From assembly GCA_948567375.1 (NCBI GenBank), contig OX419761.1:6946501-7010500 (forward strand): a stretch of 64,000 nt of DNA, read 5' to 3'. The DNA is from Lunularia cruciata. Its lineage: Eukaryota > Streptophyta > Marchantiopsida > Lunulariales > Lunulariaceae. The notes beneath the pieces are model-generated. The model worked only from the letters and a program-made list of their open reading frames with translations, was not told the origin of the DNA and ran no database searches. Numbering within the stretch: the stretch's first letter is position 1; each line of letters starts with the position of its first letter. This document shows, one piece after another, positions 22,661 to 32,975 of this stretch. The translations under genes were made by a program, and so were the position numbers.

Positions 22661-23530
22661 CAAGAATGGACGACCTTGACAAGTTGCCCAAGTGGAGGTT
22701 GTGGAGCGGAATGATCAAGGAAACGAGGAATCACAGTAGGAAATTTTGAGCCGCCTACTAGGAACTTGATTAGTTCCAATGGGATTGAAGGCTCGACCTA
22801 TGCAAGTCTGCTTCACTTGCAAGGTATGATATCTAATCAAGGTTGTAGAATATTGGTTGATTCTGGAAGTTCAGAGAATTGCATGTCTATGCAAGTAGCA
22901 AAGGAATTGGGTATTCTTATCAAGCCAGTGATTGGAAGTAGTTTGATGATGGCGGATGGTAGAAAAGGTTTTGCATTCCGCATCTTGCATCCTGTTACCT
23001 TCAAGATTGGGAAGGAGTATTTGGAGTGTATGAGGTTTGTAGTGGCACCTCTACACTATGATATCATTCTGGGTCTACCTTGGCTTGAATGTCATATGGT
23101 TCAATTTGATTGGACCCGACACCAAATTCAAGTACAACACCAAGGTAGGAATTTCCGATTTGGTTGTCTGGCACCTCTGAGTAAGACACCTAAGAATAGT
23201 CAGTCCCAAGATAGGAAGTTGGTCAAGAATATAGCCATAAAGCGAATCTGGAAGGGAGATGAGTCCCAAGATGGGAAGTTTGCCAAGAAGGCAACCATGG
23301 AGCAAGCTTGGAAGAGAGATGAGTCCCTAGAAGGGAAGTTTGTTAATGAAGCAGTCATAGAGCAAGCTTTGGAGGAAGATAAGTCTATATGTGCGGTGTG
23401 GATCAAGCCGATTGCACAAGAATAATCTGAGGAGGGCCAAGTGCCGCATCAAGCAATGGTTGATCGGATAGTTTAGGAGTTTGCAGATGTGTTTCCGGAT
23501 GATCTGCCAAGGGGATTACCCTCCGATTGA
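22661..23530 (+). pseudogene. pol: Element E aspartic protease and Pol linker
   Basis: Open frame 22,766-23,425 contains ILVDSGSSENCMSM, a retropepsin active site of the usual D-S-G form, and IILGLPWLECH, the distal block. After it comes a linker in which a ~60-bp unit (KFAKKA.../KFVNEA...) is repeated about three times (23,205-23,370). TAA at 23,423 and further stops separate it from reverse transcriptase. Confidence 0.87.
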
Positions 23531-24408
23531 GGTATGCCCTTCAAGATCAAGTTATTGCCAGGGAGTACTCCAGTGAGTAGACCAATCTATCGGCTCTCAC
23601 CAAAGGAGTTGGAGGAGTTGCGAACAACACTAACAAAGTTGTTGGAGAAGGATTTCATACAACATAGTACCTCTCCTTGGGGAGCACCGGTACTATTTGT
23701 CCAAAGAAGGATGGAGGACTTCGTTTCTGTATTGATTACCGTGGACTCAATAAGCAAACCGTGAAGAATGCATATCGCTTGCCTTGGATCGATGATCTGC
23801 TTGATCAACTAAGTGGAGCACGCTACTTTTCCAAGCTGGATCTTTGTAGCGGCTATTGGAAAATTCCTATTGAAGGCAAGGATGTGCAAAAGACTACTTT
23901 TTGCACAAGGTATGGACATTTTGAGTGGAGAGTTCTACCTTTCGGACTCACTAATGCTCCAGCAGTCTTCATGGATCAGATGCATTGGGTGTTGGAGGGA
24001 CTATTGGATTGGTTCGTGGTGGTGTTCTTAGATGATATCTTAATCTATAGTAGGACAGAGGCAGAACACATGAATCATGTGCGAGAAGTCCTAAGACGAC
24101 TAAGACAGTGGAAATTTTACTGCAAGAAGTCAAAGTGTACTTTTTGGCAGAAGGAGGTTACCTTCTTGGGTCATAAGATCTCATCTGAGGGGATCAAGAT
24201 GGAAGAAGGGAAGATCAAGGCCATTACTGATTGGCCTACCCCAAAGGATGCTACAGAAGTACGAGCATTCAATGGATTGGCCAGTTTTTACCGACGGTTC
24301 ATCCACTATTATGCTCACATGGCTTCACCATTGACTGACCTCTTGGGAAAGAACTCGAGCTTCCGGTGGACCACCAAGCATGAAGAAGCATTCCAAAAGT
24401 AAAAGCAT
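23531..24408 (+). pseudogene. pol: Element E reverse transcriptase
   Basis: Frames 23,534-23,764 and 23,677-24,402 overlap across a one-base frameshift near 23,700. Motifs: [49 protein letters not shown], the catalytic VVFLDDILIYS (FLDD at 24,025-24,036) and FLGHKISSEGI. This is a complete gypsy polymerase domain apart from the frameshift and a TAA at about 24,400. Confidence 0.92.
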
Positions 24409-24954
24409 ATGGTGTCTTCAAGACCCATTCTTCAACCATATGATCCTCAACTACCTTGTGTGGTTGATTTTGATGCTTCTAACTTTTCAATTGGAGCTGT
24501 GTTGCAACAAGAATTTCCAGATGGACTACATCCTATTGCCTTTGTGTCTTGCCGACTAAATACAGCTGAAAGCAATTACTCTGCTCGGGATCGGGAACAA
24601 CTTGCAATGGTATATGCCACCAAGGTATGGAGGCATTATCTCTTGGGGAAACAAGTGATCATGCAAACTGATCACAAGCTATTGTTGCAGATCTTACACT
24701 TGGAGCACATGAAGAGTCGGCATCATCGATGGGAAGAGCAACTCCAATTGTTTGACATCAAACATGAGTACAAACCAGGTCGGTTCCATGTCATCCCTGA
24801 TGCTCTATCACGACGACCTGATTTGAAGGCTCTTCCTCTAATCACGGTGGCAATTACAACGGTGTCCATTGACCCTAAGGTTCATAATGAGTTTCAATCA
24901 ACTCTACAACAAGATCCCTTCTTCCAAATGGTACACGGTCGTCTAACAGCATAA
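24409..24954 (+). pseudogene. pol: Element E RNase H
   Basis: Open for 181 codons: VDFDASNFSIGAVLQQ (first catalytic Asp), SARDREQLAMVYATKVW (Glu), MQTDHKLLLQIL (Asp). These three acidic residues cut the RNA strand of the RNA/DNA hybrid. The frame is intact; it is separated from reverse transcriptase by one stop and from integrase by another. Confidence 0.92.
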
Positions 24955-25386
24955 GACAAGGAGTACAACACCTTCTCCTTCAAGGATGGCCTTTTATTCC
25001 ATGCAGACCAAATCTATGTTCCAGCCAAAGGTGATCTTCGACTTGTGCGCCTTCAAGAAGCCCATGATTTACCAATAGCTGGTCACATGGGAGTGGACAA
25101 GACCTTGGGCACCCTCCAACGCCAATGGTGGTAGCCCAACATGACAGAAGATGTTCGAGACTTTGTCCGATCATGTGAGAGTTGCCAATGGAACAAGGTC
25201 AGCAACCAAAAGTGGAGTAGACTCCTTCAACCACTGGCCATTCCATCTGCTCATTGGGAGCATGTGAGCTTGGATCTCATCACATCCTTGCCAAAGACAA
25301 AACAAGGACACACCTCACTTGTGGTGTTTGTGGATAAGCTTAGTAAGCAAATCCACTTGGCACCAACCTGTGATACCGTGGATGCT
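24955..25386 (+). pseudogene. pol: Element E integrase N-terminus, up to insertion C
   Basis: Reads the HHCC zinc region (AGHMGVDKTLGTLQRQWW then a TAG where Trp would fit, CESCQWNKVS) and the first catalytic Asp (HVSLDLITSLPK). The sequence stops at ATGCT, the left target duplication of element C, and resumes with the same bases at 31,994. Confidence 0.9.
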
Positions 25387-26124
25387 TGTAATACCAAGGG
25401 TTAGCCATATGATCTAGATGTGAAATTTGGTTTGGTAACATCTAGAATGATGTTATACATGATGGTCAAAATAGATCAGATAGAAGTATCACCAAAAGAG
25501 TACTTCTACTAATAGGGCAGAAACCGAAATAGACTTGAGAACCTTAGAACCAATAGCTAGACATATGATTTAAAGGTGAGAATTGGTTTGGTAACATCTG
25601 GAAGGATGTTACACATGATGGACTAAACAGATCAGAAAGAGGTATCACCAAAAGGGGACTTCTACTAATAGAGTAGGAACCAAAATATGCCTGAAATCTT
25701 TGAAGGCAATTTCGGAGGCCTAAACAGATGAATTAGGCCTCAAAAATGTGCAGATTCCCCCCCCAGCAGAGGAAAGGCTGGCCTTCCCTCCCCCTGGTTT
25801 GTCTCGTCGAGAGCTTTCTAACGGTACCTTACTCATGTGATTCTGAGATTCCTACAAGAAGATTCCCTAGAAGATTCCCTCCAGTCAAAGCTCGTTTGAC
25901 CAACCAGATAGGACCTAGACCAGACAGGTCACCCATCCAAGTCAGTAATCCAAGGGTGGATCTTGCTGACATGTCACCTATCTATGTCCCTAATCCTATG
26001 GTGGAGCTTCCTTGGAGGAGATCCTCTTTGTCTATATAATAAAGAGAAGGTGCTCCCTTGGGGCATCGAATGTTTGAGTGTGCAATCTGTGTTTTCTCTC
26101 TTCTCTTGTCCTCGGAGTATTACA
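25387..26124 (+). repeat. Element C 5' LTR (738 bp) with U3 tandem duplication and TATA box
   Basis: TGTAATACC...GTATTACA. The first ~300 bp hold two diverged copies of a ~150-bp unit (about 25,400-25,550 and 25,551-25,690), each with GGTTTGGTAACATCT, CAGA-AGA-GTATCACCAAAAG and ACTTCTACTAATAG. A poly-C tract lies at 25,758-25,764. TATATAATAAA at 26,033-26,043 combines a likely TATA box with an AATAAA-type signal. Confidence 0.94.
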
Positions 26125-26125
26125 A

Positions 26126-26137
26126 TGGTATCAGAGC
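26126..26137 (+). other. Primer binding site of element C
   Basis: TGGTATCAGAGC starts two bases after the LTR end and matches the initiator-Met tRNA complement exactly. The equivalent sites of A, B and D each carry a mismatch. Confidence 0.88.
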
Positions 26138-26264
26138 GAGTGTTCTAGTCCAAGAGAGTGGATCATCCCTCTTGGAATAGCACGAACTACTGAAACTGAG
26201 TAATTTGAGGTGGAGAACATAGAGTAATCGCTAGACTTAGGAAGGACTTTAGAAAGCGGATGGG

Positions 26265-26489
26265 ATGGATGCGCCGGGGGGACAATTTCCCGCACCTAGC
26301 TTTCCATTCTCAAACCCATTCCACATCAAGGTTATGTACATCCAGCGTGAGCAGATGAGAGTATCGCTAGTTTATCACTTCGGTGTTGAATTCATGGACA
26401 GAGTGATGAACTCACCAAACCCGGTGATTCTACCTGTGGTGATATATGACAGAGAGTGGGATTTGACGATCTACATTCTATTATGATAA
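26265..26489 (+). CDS. Conserved upstream ORF a in the leader of element C
   Basis: A 73-codon frame starting MDAPGGQFPAPSFPFSNPF and ending TIYILL, placed between the primer binding site and gag. The same ORF occurs in D (37,019-37,240) and in truncated or broken form in A and B, always ending at the same spot with TGA-TAA. I recognise no domain. It may be a real small protein, a regulatory upstream ORF, or part of an ancestral longer Gag split by a stop that was already present in the source copy. Confidence 0.45.
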
Positions 26490-26490
26490 T

Positions 26491-26694
26491 ATGGATTTGA
26501 ATGTCCCAAATCCTCTCCCTTTCAACACTCAAGTAGAAATCCGTTATGTAGTGAAGCCGAAATTGATGTTTAGAGATTTTGTGGTTAGGAATTTTGGTGA
26601 GGAGTATTATCAACAAGTGATAGCTTCTGAGGTCCCAATGGTAGTTCCGATAGTTTGTGCGCCTTCCAGAGTGATTATATTGACTCTGTATTGA
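26491..26694 (+). CDS. Conserved upstream ORF b in the leader of element C
   Basis: A 67-codon frame starting MDLNVPNPLPFNTQVEIRYV, which begins four bases after ORF a ends. Equivalent frames are intact in B (18,221-18,018) and D (37,245-37,448), and broken in A. It is followed by a spacer of about 30 bp and then the Gag ATG. No known domain; function not assigned. Confidence 0.45.
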   Translation: MDLNVPNPLPFNTQVEIRYVVKPKLMFRDFVVRNFGEEYYQQVIASEVPMVVPIVCAPSRVIILTLY

Positions 26695-26727
26695 AGTAGA
26701 CGTTAGCAATTGGGTGTTGCAGGCACC

Positions 26728-27815
26728 ATGGATCCGCAGTTGCAAGAGCTGGTGCAAGGAATGCAAGGGATGTTGAATGAATTTTGAGAGATTAAGATGA
26801 CCATGGAAACATTGCAAAGTCAAGTGCAGATCCTCAGGAACGATCAAGCCATGCAAGAAGAAGAGCCGTCTCAAAACCCAGTACCTGCGACTGAAGTACT
26901 TGGAGAGGCATCCGTGCCTACAAACCCTATCAACAATGAAGCCACATTGCTACTCCGGATGAAGAAGACCTGCAACATCGAGCCTTACAAGGGGCAACGT
27001 ACGATGGGAGTAGTGGAGAATTGGATCTCGAGAATGAATCGATATTTTCGATTGTTCTCAACAGAGATCATAGAGCATGTTGCAGGCGTGTTTGCATGTG
27101 GGTACTTGACCGATAAAGCCCTCACATGGTATGATGCTTGGGAATGATCCATGCTGGCACGTGAAGGGAGGTCACATGGACAGCAATGCAAGAAGGACTG
27201 CTCAAGAATTTCCAATCGGTGGATTCTGTGCAGATGGCTCGAACCCGACTATGGGGATTGAGACAGAAGAATAGCGTACAAGAGTATGTAGAGGCATTTC
27301 TGGATCTACAAGTCGCAATTACCGACATGAGTCCAGCAGAGGCTCTCGACAATTTCAAACGAGGGTTGAAAGAGCGGATTCGCCAAGAAGTCATGGTGCA
27401 AAACCCTCGCACGGTATTTGAAGCCATTGCTTGTGCGCAGAGAATAGCCGGAGCATTAGGTGGAGGTGAAGGAGTAGTTCCACCTCAACATTATTGGGTA
27501 GAAATGCCACACATGGGTGGAACAGTACCGATGGAATTGGGCAACCTTCGATTTCGGGATCGAGGAGCACAGCCGCTTCAAGGAGAGCGAGGACGGGTAG
27601 AAGAACGAAGAGATGGAGTCCCACGAGGAGAAGGGACTCGAGGAGAACAACGCCGTTGTTACAATTGTGGCCGTATTGGGCACATATCTACCAATTGTTG
27701 CACTCGTTTCCCTAAAGGCCCTCGGCCTTCGTACAGGCGATCTTTGAACAACATGGAGAGGCACATTGAAGAGGAGGAGGTGGAAACCACTTTGGAAAAC
27801 AAAGATCGCCAGTAA
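26728..27815 (+). pseudogene. gag: Element C Gag with CCHC knuckle
   Basis: Begins MDPQLQELVQGMQGMLNEF at 26,728. A TGA follows at once (A has CGA there). The next frame (26,797-27,147) holds the coiled N-terminus and capsid start and ends YDAWE plus TGA. After a one-base loss the frame 27,186-27,815 gives the capsid C-terminal half (SVQEYVEAFLDLQVAI), an Arg/Gly-rich linker and the knuckle CYNCGRIGHISTNC (27,657-27,698). It packages the genomic RNA in intact relatives. Confidence 0.9.
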
Positions 27816-27910
27816 ATGTACCTCGCGGCCTTACTGGCTCAATAAGGAAGCAGAGAAGCGAGGGAAGGAAGAAGAATAATGCGCAAAGATCCCGAAAGGC
27901 AACCTCACAA

Positions 27911-29491
27911 TTGATTGTTGTGAATGGAATCCTAGAAGGTAATCAAGTGAGAGTATTAATAGATCCGAGAGCAACAGAGAATTTCTTGTTTCGCTCTGTT
28001 GCAATCAGATTGGGAATGGATCTAGAGAGAGATGGAAGTGAAGAAGTAGAGTTACCAAATGGGCAAACAGAGAGGATTGAATCATTACCTAGACGGGTAA
28101 CCCTCTCTGTAGGAGAATATCAGGAAGCAATTGAGTGGCGAGTGATACAGTTAGCCCGTTATGATGCAATTTTAGGCATGCCATGGATAGAGCAGTACAA
28201 CCCAATGGTGGATTGGAGGAAGAAAGTAGTGAGAACCCACCAATGGTCAATCATTGGGGTTAAAGAAAAATCACACACGCAGAAACTGCCTCTATATGTC
28301 GTAGGGACGACAACTGTCTGTAAGACCGATAGATGTTTTCTGGGTCTAATAAGAGAAGTCCAGAGTGCACAACTTGCTGGACAAATTCCTGAGAAATTGA
28401 AGGATGTGGTGGACGAGTTTCAAGATGTCTTTCCCGATGATCTACCCTCAGGATTACCACCTAAAAGGCGAGTAGATCACAAAATAGAGACACTCTCGGG
28501 GAAGACACCTCCTTGTAAGGCCCCATATCGCCTATCACCTCATGAGTTGGAGGAGTGTAAGACTCAAATTGAGGAGATGCTACAGAAAGGGTTCATCCAA
28601 CCTAGCGTATCACCATATGGGACCCCTGTCTTGTTTGTGAAGAAGAAGGATGGTACAATGCGCATGTGCATTGACTATCGGGGTCTCAATCAGCAAACAG
28701 TGAAGAACAAATACCCCTTACCTTGCATGGATGACCTGTTTGATCAACTCCATGGAGCGAGATACTTCACCAAACGAGACTTGCGGAGCGGTTACAATCA
28801 AATCCGAATTGCAGAGGAGGGTGTGTACAAAACTGCCTTTCGAACCAGGTATGGCCACTTTGAGTATCTTGTGATGCCTTTTGGCCTCACCAATGCGCCT
28901 GCCACTTTCATGAGCCTAATGAATGACATATTTTGTCCATACTTGGATAAGTCTGTTATTGTCTTCTTGGATGATATCTTAGTATATAGTAGCACAATGA
29001 CAGAACACAAACAACATCTCCGAGAGGTCCTCCAGATTCTAAGACAGAATCAGTTGTATGCCAAAATCTCAAAGTGTGAGTTTGGCAAGTCTGAAGTAGA
29101 CTACTTAGGGCATAGAGTAAGTGCAGAGGGCATTCAAGTATTGACAGATAAAATAGAGGTCATTCAAAAATGGAGTGCCCCCGAAGATCAGACTCAACTT
29201 AAGAGCTTCTTGGGGTTGACGGGATTCTATCGTAGGTTTGTCAAGGACTTCTCCAAGGTTGCACAGCCTTTAACGGCACTACTTGGCAAGGGGACGAAGT
29301 GGACATGGGGAACTGCACAAGAGTTGGCCTTTCAAGAATTGAAGGCCGCCTTGCTACATGCACCAATCTTGAAGTGGTATGACCCAAAACGTCCAATCAA
29401 GTTGGCTACGGATGCATCAGGCGTAGCAATAGGAGCAGTCCTACAACAAGAGTGCCATGACGGATGGCATCCAATTGCATATTTCTCTTGA
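27911..29491 (+). CDS. pol: Element C Pol part 1: protease, reverse transcriptase, start of RNase H
   Basis: An uninterrupted 526-codon frame. Residues about 1-110 are protease ([13 protein letters not shown] replaces the usual active-site D-S/T-G, and ILGMPW is the distal block). Residues about 190-450 are reverse transcriptase ([49 protein letters not shown] with FLDD at 28,964-28,975). From about residue 485 RNase H starts ([16 protein letters not shown]). It stops at TGA 29,489-29,491, which D shares; B has CAA near there. The protease looks dead (G to R) while the polymerase core looks intact. The true upstream start is uncertain because Gag and Pol are separated by stops. Confidence 0.93.
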   Translation: MIVVNGILEGNQVRVLIDPRATENFLFRSVAIRLGMDLERDGSEEVELPNGQTERIESLPRRVTLSVGEYQEAIEWRVIQLARYDAILGMPWIEQYNPMVDWRKKVVRTHQWSIIGVKEKSHTQKLPLYVVGTTTVCKTDRCFLGLIREVQSAQLAGQIPEKLKDVVDEFQDVFPDDLPSGLPPKRRVDHKIETLSGKTPPCKAPYRLSPHELEECKTQIEEMLQKGFIQPSVSPYGTPVLFVKKKDGTMRMCIDYRGLNQQTVKNKYPLPCMDDLFDQLHGARYFTKRDLRSGYNQIRIAEEGVYKTAFRTRYGHFEYLVMPFGLTNAPATFMSLMNDIFCPYLDKSVIVFLDDILVYSSTMTEHKQHLREVLQILRQNQLYAKISKCEFGKSEVDYLGHRVSAEGIQVLTDKIEVIQKWSAPEDQTQLKSFLGLTGFYRRFVKDFSKVAQPLTALLGKGTKWTWGTAQELAFQELKAALLHAPILKWYDPKRPIKLATDASGVAIGAVLQQECHDGWHPIAYFS

Positions 29492-29760
29492 AAGTTGTTA
29501 CCGGCAGAGCGCAACTACCACACCACAGAACAAGAAGAGTTGGCCATTGTTCTAGCAACCAAGCATTGGAAGCACTACTTGGGCAAGAAGGCATTTGTAG
29601 TAGAGACATACCACAAACCTCTAGTCTACCTCGAGACGCAGAAGGATCTATCTTGTCGCCAAATTCGGTGGGCAGAGTGGTGACAACGCTTTAACATGAC
29701 AATCACCTATGTGGAAGGTAAGAAGCAACTTGCAGATGCGTTCACCCGCATGCCAATGGC
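29492..29760 (+). pseudogene. pol: Element C RNase H, remainder
   Basis: After the TGA at 29,489 the same frame continues: NYHTTEQEELAIVLATKHW (catalytic Glu) and ETYHKPLVYL, where the usual TDHKPL has Tyr for the catalytic Asp. A second stop at 29,681-29,683 (TGA, probably from TGG) precedes the integrase frame. Confidence 0.88.
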
Positions 29761-31240
29761 CAACAACTTGGCGGCAGAGGTTAAGATTAACCCTGAATTC
29801 TACCAAGAGATTCTAGCTGCTACAAAAACTGACCCACAGATTGTAGAAGCGCAAGCATCCAAAGGTGTCACCAGCACCCAAGGACTCACCTTTCGAGAGG
29901 GCCGATTGTGGATCCCAAATGTCCCAGAATTACGCACCACCATTCTAGCGGAATGTCATGATTCGGCCATTGCAGCTCATGTTGGAGTGGACAAGACCTT
30001 GCAGGCAGTCAAGCGCCATTACTATTGGCCCAAGATGAGCAACGACGTGATGGACTATGTGCGTAGCTGCCTACTTTGTCAACAGAACAAAGCTTCTAAT
30101 CAAGCTCCTGCAGGGCTCCTTCAACCTCTTCCCACTCCTACCCAACGTTGGGAACAAGTGAGTATGGATCTCGTCTGTGAATTATCCAAGACCACCTCAG
30201 GGTTTGACTCCATTGTCGTCTTTGTGGACCGGCTCAGCAAAATGATTCATGTACGCCCTACCACCAAGGAGGTGACCGCTCCACAACTAGCTCAACTATA
30301 CTTAGATGCATTCTTTGCTCACCATGGCTTGTCTAGAGTACTCATCACCGATAGAGGCACCCAATTCACCAGTTTGTTTTGGCGAACACTCTTTGGTTTC
30401 TTCAAAACCAAGTTGGCCATGTCTACAGCTTACCACCCACAAACAGATGGCCAAACAGAGCGGGCTAATCGCACGATTGAAGACATGTTACGCGGCTTCA
30501 CCTTAGAAGAGCAAGAGAGGTGGGACACCCTACTACCGTTGGTGGAATTCGCTTACAACAATTCAGTGAATGCCTCCACCTAGGTCACTCCGTTCTTCCT
30601 CATGTATGGTGAGCATCCCTTCACACCTTCTAGCTTGATGAAGATCCGTCCAGTGACTACCAAGGTTGATGCAGTCAACACATTTGTTTCTAGAATCCAA
30701 CAAGGTGTGGAGAGCGCCAAGCACCGATTACAGATTGCGCAAAATCGACAAAAGTAGTATGCTGATGCACACCGTAGGCATATGGAGTTCAATGTTGGGG
30801 ATCAAGTGTGGCTATTGACAACCAACCTCACATTAGTTGGATCTCGTAAGCTCAGACCTCGTTTTATTGGGCCTTTCTCGATTCTTCGTCGCATCGGTGC
30901 TGTGGCCTATCACCTTGAGCTACCACCACACATGAAGATCCATCCAGTGTTCCATGTCTCCCTATTACGCAGATATGCTCCCCAATCAGGCCAAGGTACT
31001 TCCACACAGGACATTCGACCTTGTCCGACAGTCATTGATGGCACAGAGGAATATGAAGTAGAGCGGATTCTCCAAAAGCGCATGTGTGGTACTCGCCATC
31101 CGCGGGTGGAATATCTAGTACAATGGAAAGGTTACCCTCTCTATGAAGCTACCTGGGAACCCGCTGCCAATTTGGCACATGCACCAGTGTTGGTGCAAGC
31201 ATTTGAGCAACAATTGCACAACGAGGACGTTGCGTCTTAA
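29696..31240 (+). pseudogene. pol: Element C integrase with chromodomain
   Basis: Frame 29,696-30,583 has the zinc region (AAHVGVDKTLQAVKRHYYWP, CLLCQQNKAS) and an intact DDE core: VSMDLVCEL, VLITDRGTQFTS, HPQTDGQTERANRTIED. A TAG at 30,581-30,583 (A has CAG) and another near 30,755 interrupt it. The last frame (30,782-31,240) has GPF (RFIGPFSILRRIGAV) and a well-preserved chromodomain (EYEVERILQKR, YLVQWKGYP, ATWEPAANL). Integration and chromatin targeting would depend on this protein. Confidence 0.93.
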
Positions 31241-31253
31241 AAGGAGGGAGGTC

Positions 31254-31993
31254 TATAATACCAAGAGCTAGCCATATGATCTAGATGTGAAATTAGGTTT
31301 GGTTATATCTAGAATGATGTTATACATGATGGTCAAAATAGATCAGATAGAAGTATCACCAAAAGAGTACTTCTACTAATAGGGCAGAAATTGAAATAGA
31401 CTTGAGAACCTTAGAACCAATAGCTAGACATATGATTTAAAGGTGAGAATTGGTTTGGTAACATCTGGAAGGATGTTACACATGATGGACTAAACAGATC
31501 AGAAAGAGGTATCACCAAAAGGGGACTTCTACAAATAGAGTAGGAACCAAAATATGCCTAAAATCTTTGAAGGCAATTTCGGAGGCCTAAACGGATGAAT
31601 TAGGCCTCGAAAATGTGCAAATCCCCCCCCCCAAACAGAGGAAAGGCTGGCCTTCCCTCCCCCTGGTTTGTCTCGTCGAGAGCTTTCCAACGGTACCTTA
31701 CTCATGTGATTCTGAGATTCCTACAGGAAGATTCCCTAAAAGATTCCCTCCGGTCAAAACTCGTTTGACCAACCAGATAGGACCTAGACCAGACAGGTCA
31801 CCCATCCAAGTCAGTAATCCAAGGGTGGAGCTTGCTGACATGTCACCTATCTATGTCCCTAATCCTATGGTGGAGCTTCCTTGGAGGAGATCCTCTTTGT
31901 CTATATAATAAAGAGAAGGTGCTCCCTTGGGGCATCGAATGTTTGAGTGTGCAATCTGTGTTTTCTCTCTTCTCTTGTCCTCGGAGTATTACA
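31254..31993 (+). repeat. Element C 3' LTR (740 bp)
   Basis: Starts TATAATACC (first G changed to A) right after the polypurine-type AAAAGGAGGGAGG and ends GTATTACA. It is followed by the right ATGCT duplication. Nearly identical to the 5' LTR. Confidence 0.95.
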
Positions 31994-32975
31994 ATGCTCC
32001 AACCTTAGCGCAAATCTACTTCAACAATGTCTTCAAGCATCATGGGATGCCACGTGTACTCATCTCCGACCGTGATCTTTGATTTACAGGAAAGTTTTGG
32101 CAAGCACTCTTCCAGATACTCGGCACCAAGCTTGCTTTGTCCACGGCCTATCATCCTCAAACTGATGGACAAACCAAACGCACCAATTGTACATTGGAGG
32201 ATATGTTGCGGGCCTTTGTCAATGTCCACCATACCAACTGGGATGAATGTCTTGCAGATGCAGAATTTGCATACAACAATTCCAAACAGGCAAGCACCGG
32301 ATTTTCTCCCTTCTTTCTCAATTTTGCCCAAGATCTGCTTATTCCAGATTCTCTTCTTGCTCCCCCTCCTTCTCAGGTTCCTCATACTTCCACATTCTTG
32401 ACCACTATATCCCAATCTCTCCAACAAGCCAAGTCTCACCTCCTTGTTGCTCAGAATTGCCAAAAACAATATGCGGACCACCATCATTGTGATCTCACCT
32501 TTGAAGTTGGCGATAAAGTCATGCTATCCTCTAGTAACCTCCCTCTCCCACTTGATACCCAAGTTCGTAAACTTGCTCCTAATTGGATAGGACCCTTTGA
32601 TATCACCCACATTGCCTCTCATGTTGCTTATCGACTTGCCTTGCCTTGTCACATGCATATCCATCCTGTCTTTCATGTTTCCAAGTTGAAACCCTTTGTT
32701 CCTAACCCCTCTTTCTTTTCTTCTTGAGTCCAACCTCCTACTCTGCCTGTCCCTATCAATGATCATGAGGAGTACAAAGTTGATCGTATCCTTGCGCACC
32801 GTCATATTCAACGAGGCCGTCGCCAACATACGGAGAACAAGGTCCTTTGGAAAGGGTATCCTCTTCATGATGCCACATGGGAACCTCTTTCCCACCTCCA
32901 AAATGCACAGATGGCCATCAAGGAATTCAAAACTTCACTGGCGCAAGGACGTCACCAACTAGCGGCAGGGGAATA
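31994..32975 (+). pseudogene. pol: Element E integrase C-terminal half and chromodomain
   Basis: Reading resumes after insertion C: TLAQIYFNNVFKHHGMPRV, then a TGA in place of an Arg near the second catalytic Asp (ISDRDL), STAYHPQTDGQTKRTNC (catalytic Glu replaced by Lys), AEFAYNNSKQASTGFSPFF, a GPF module (NWIGPFDITHIASHVAYRL, HPVFHVSKLKPF) and, after another TGA, a chromodomain (EEYKVDRILAHRH, VLWKGYPLHDATWEPLSHL). Main open frame 32,137-32,727. A purine-rich GGCAGGGGAAT just before the 3' LTR is the likely plus-strand primer. Confidence 0.92.

Larger units (their letters stand above)
25387..31993 (+). mobile_element. Element C: most complete chromovirus copy, inserted in the E integrase
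   Basis: LTRs 25,387-26,124 and 31,254-31,993, perfect ATGCT duplication at 25,382-25,386 and 31,994-31,998. It carries the leader, Gag, protease, reverse transcriptase, RNase H, integrase and chromodomain in order on the plus strand. Total length is 6,607 bp. Only a few stops and one frameshift break it. The LTRs differ at roughly 20 positions by eye, so the insertion is fairly recent. Confidence 0.96.

Noticed and set aside
32005-32487. Minus-strand 160-codon ORF
   Set aside because: Shadow of the E integrase on the opposite strand, which has clear catalytic and GPF motifs.
32524-32901. Minus-strand 125-codon ORF
   Set aside because: Shadow of the E GPF and chromodomain coding strand.
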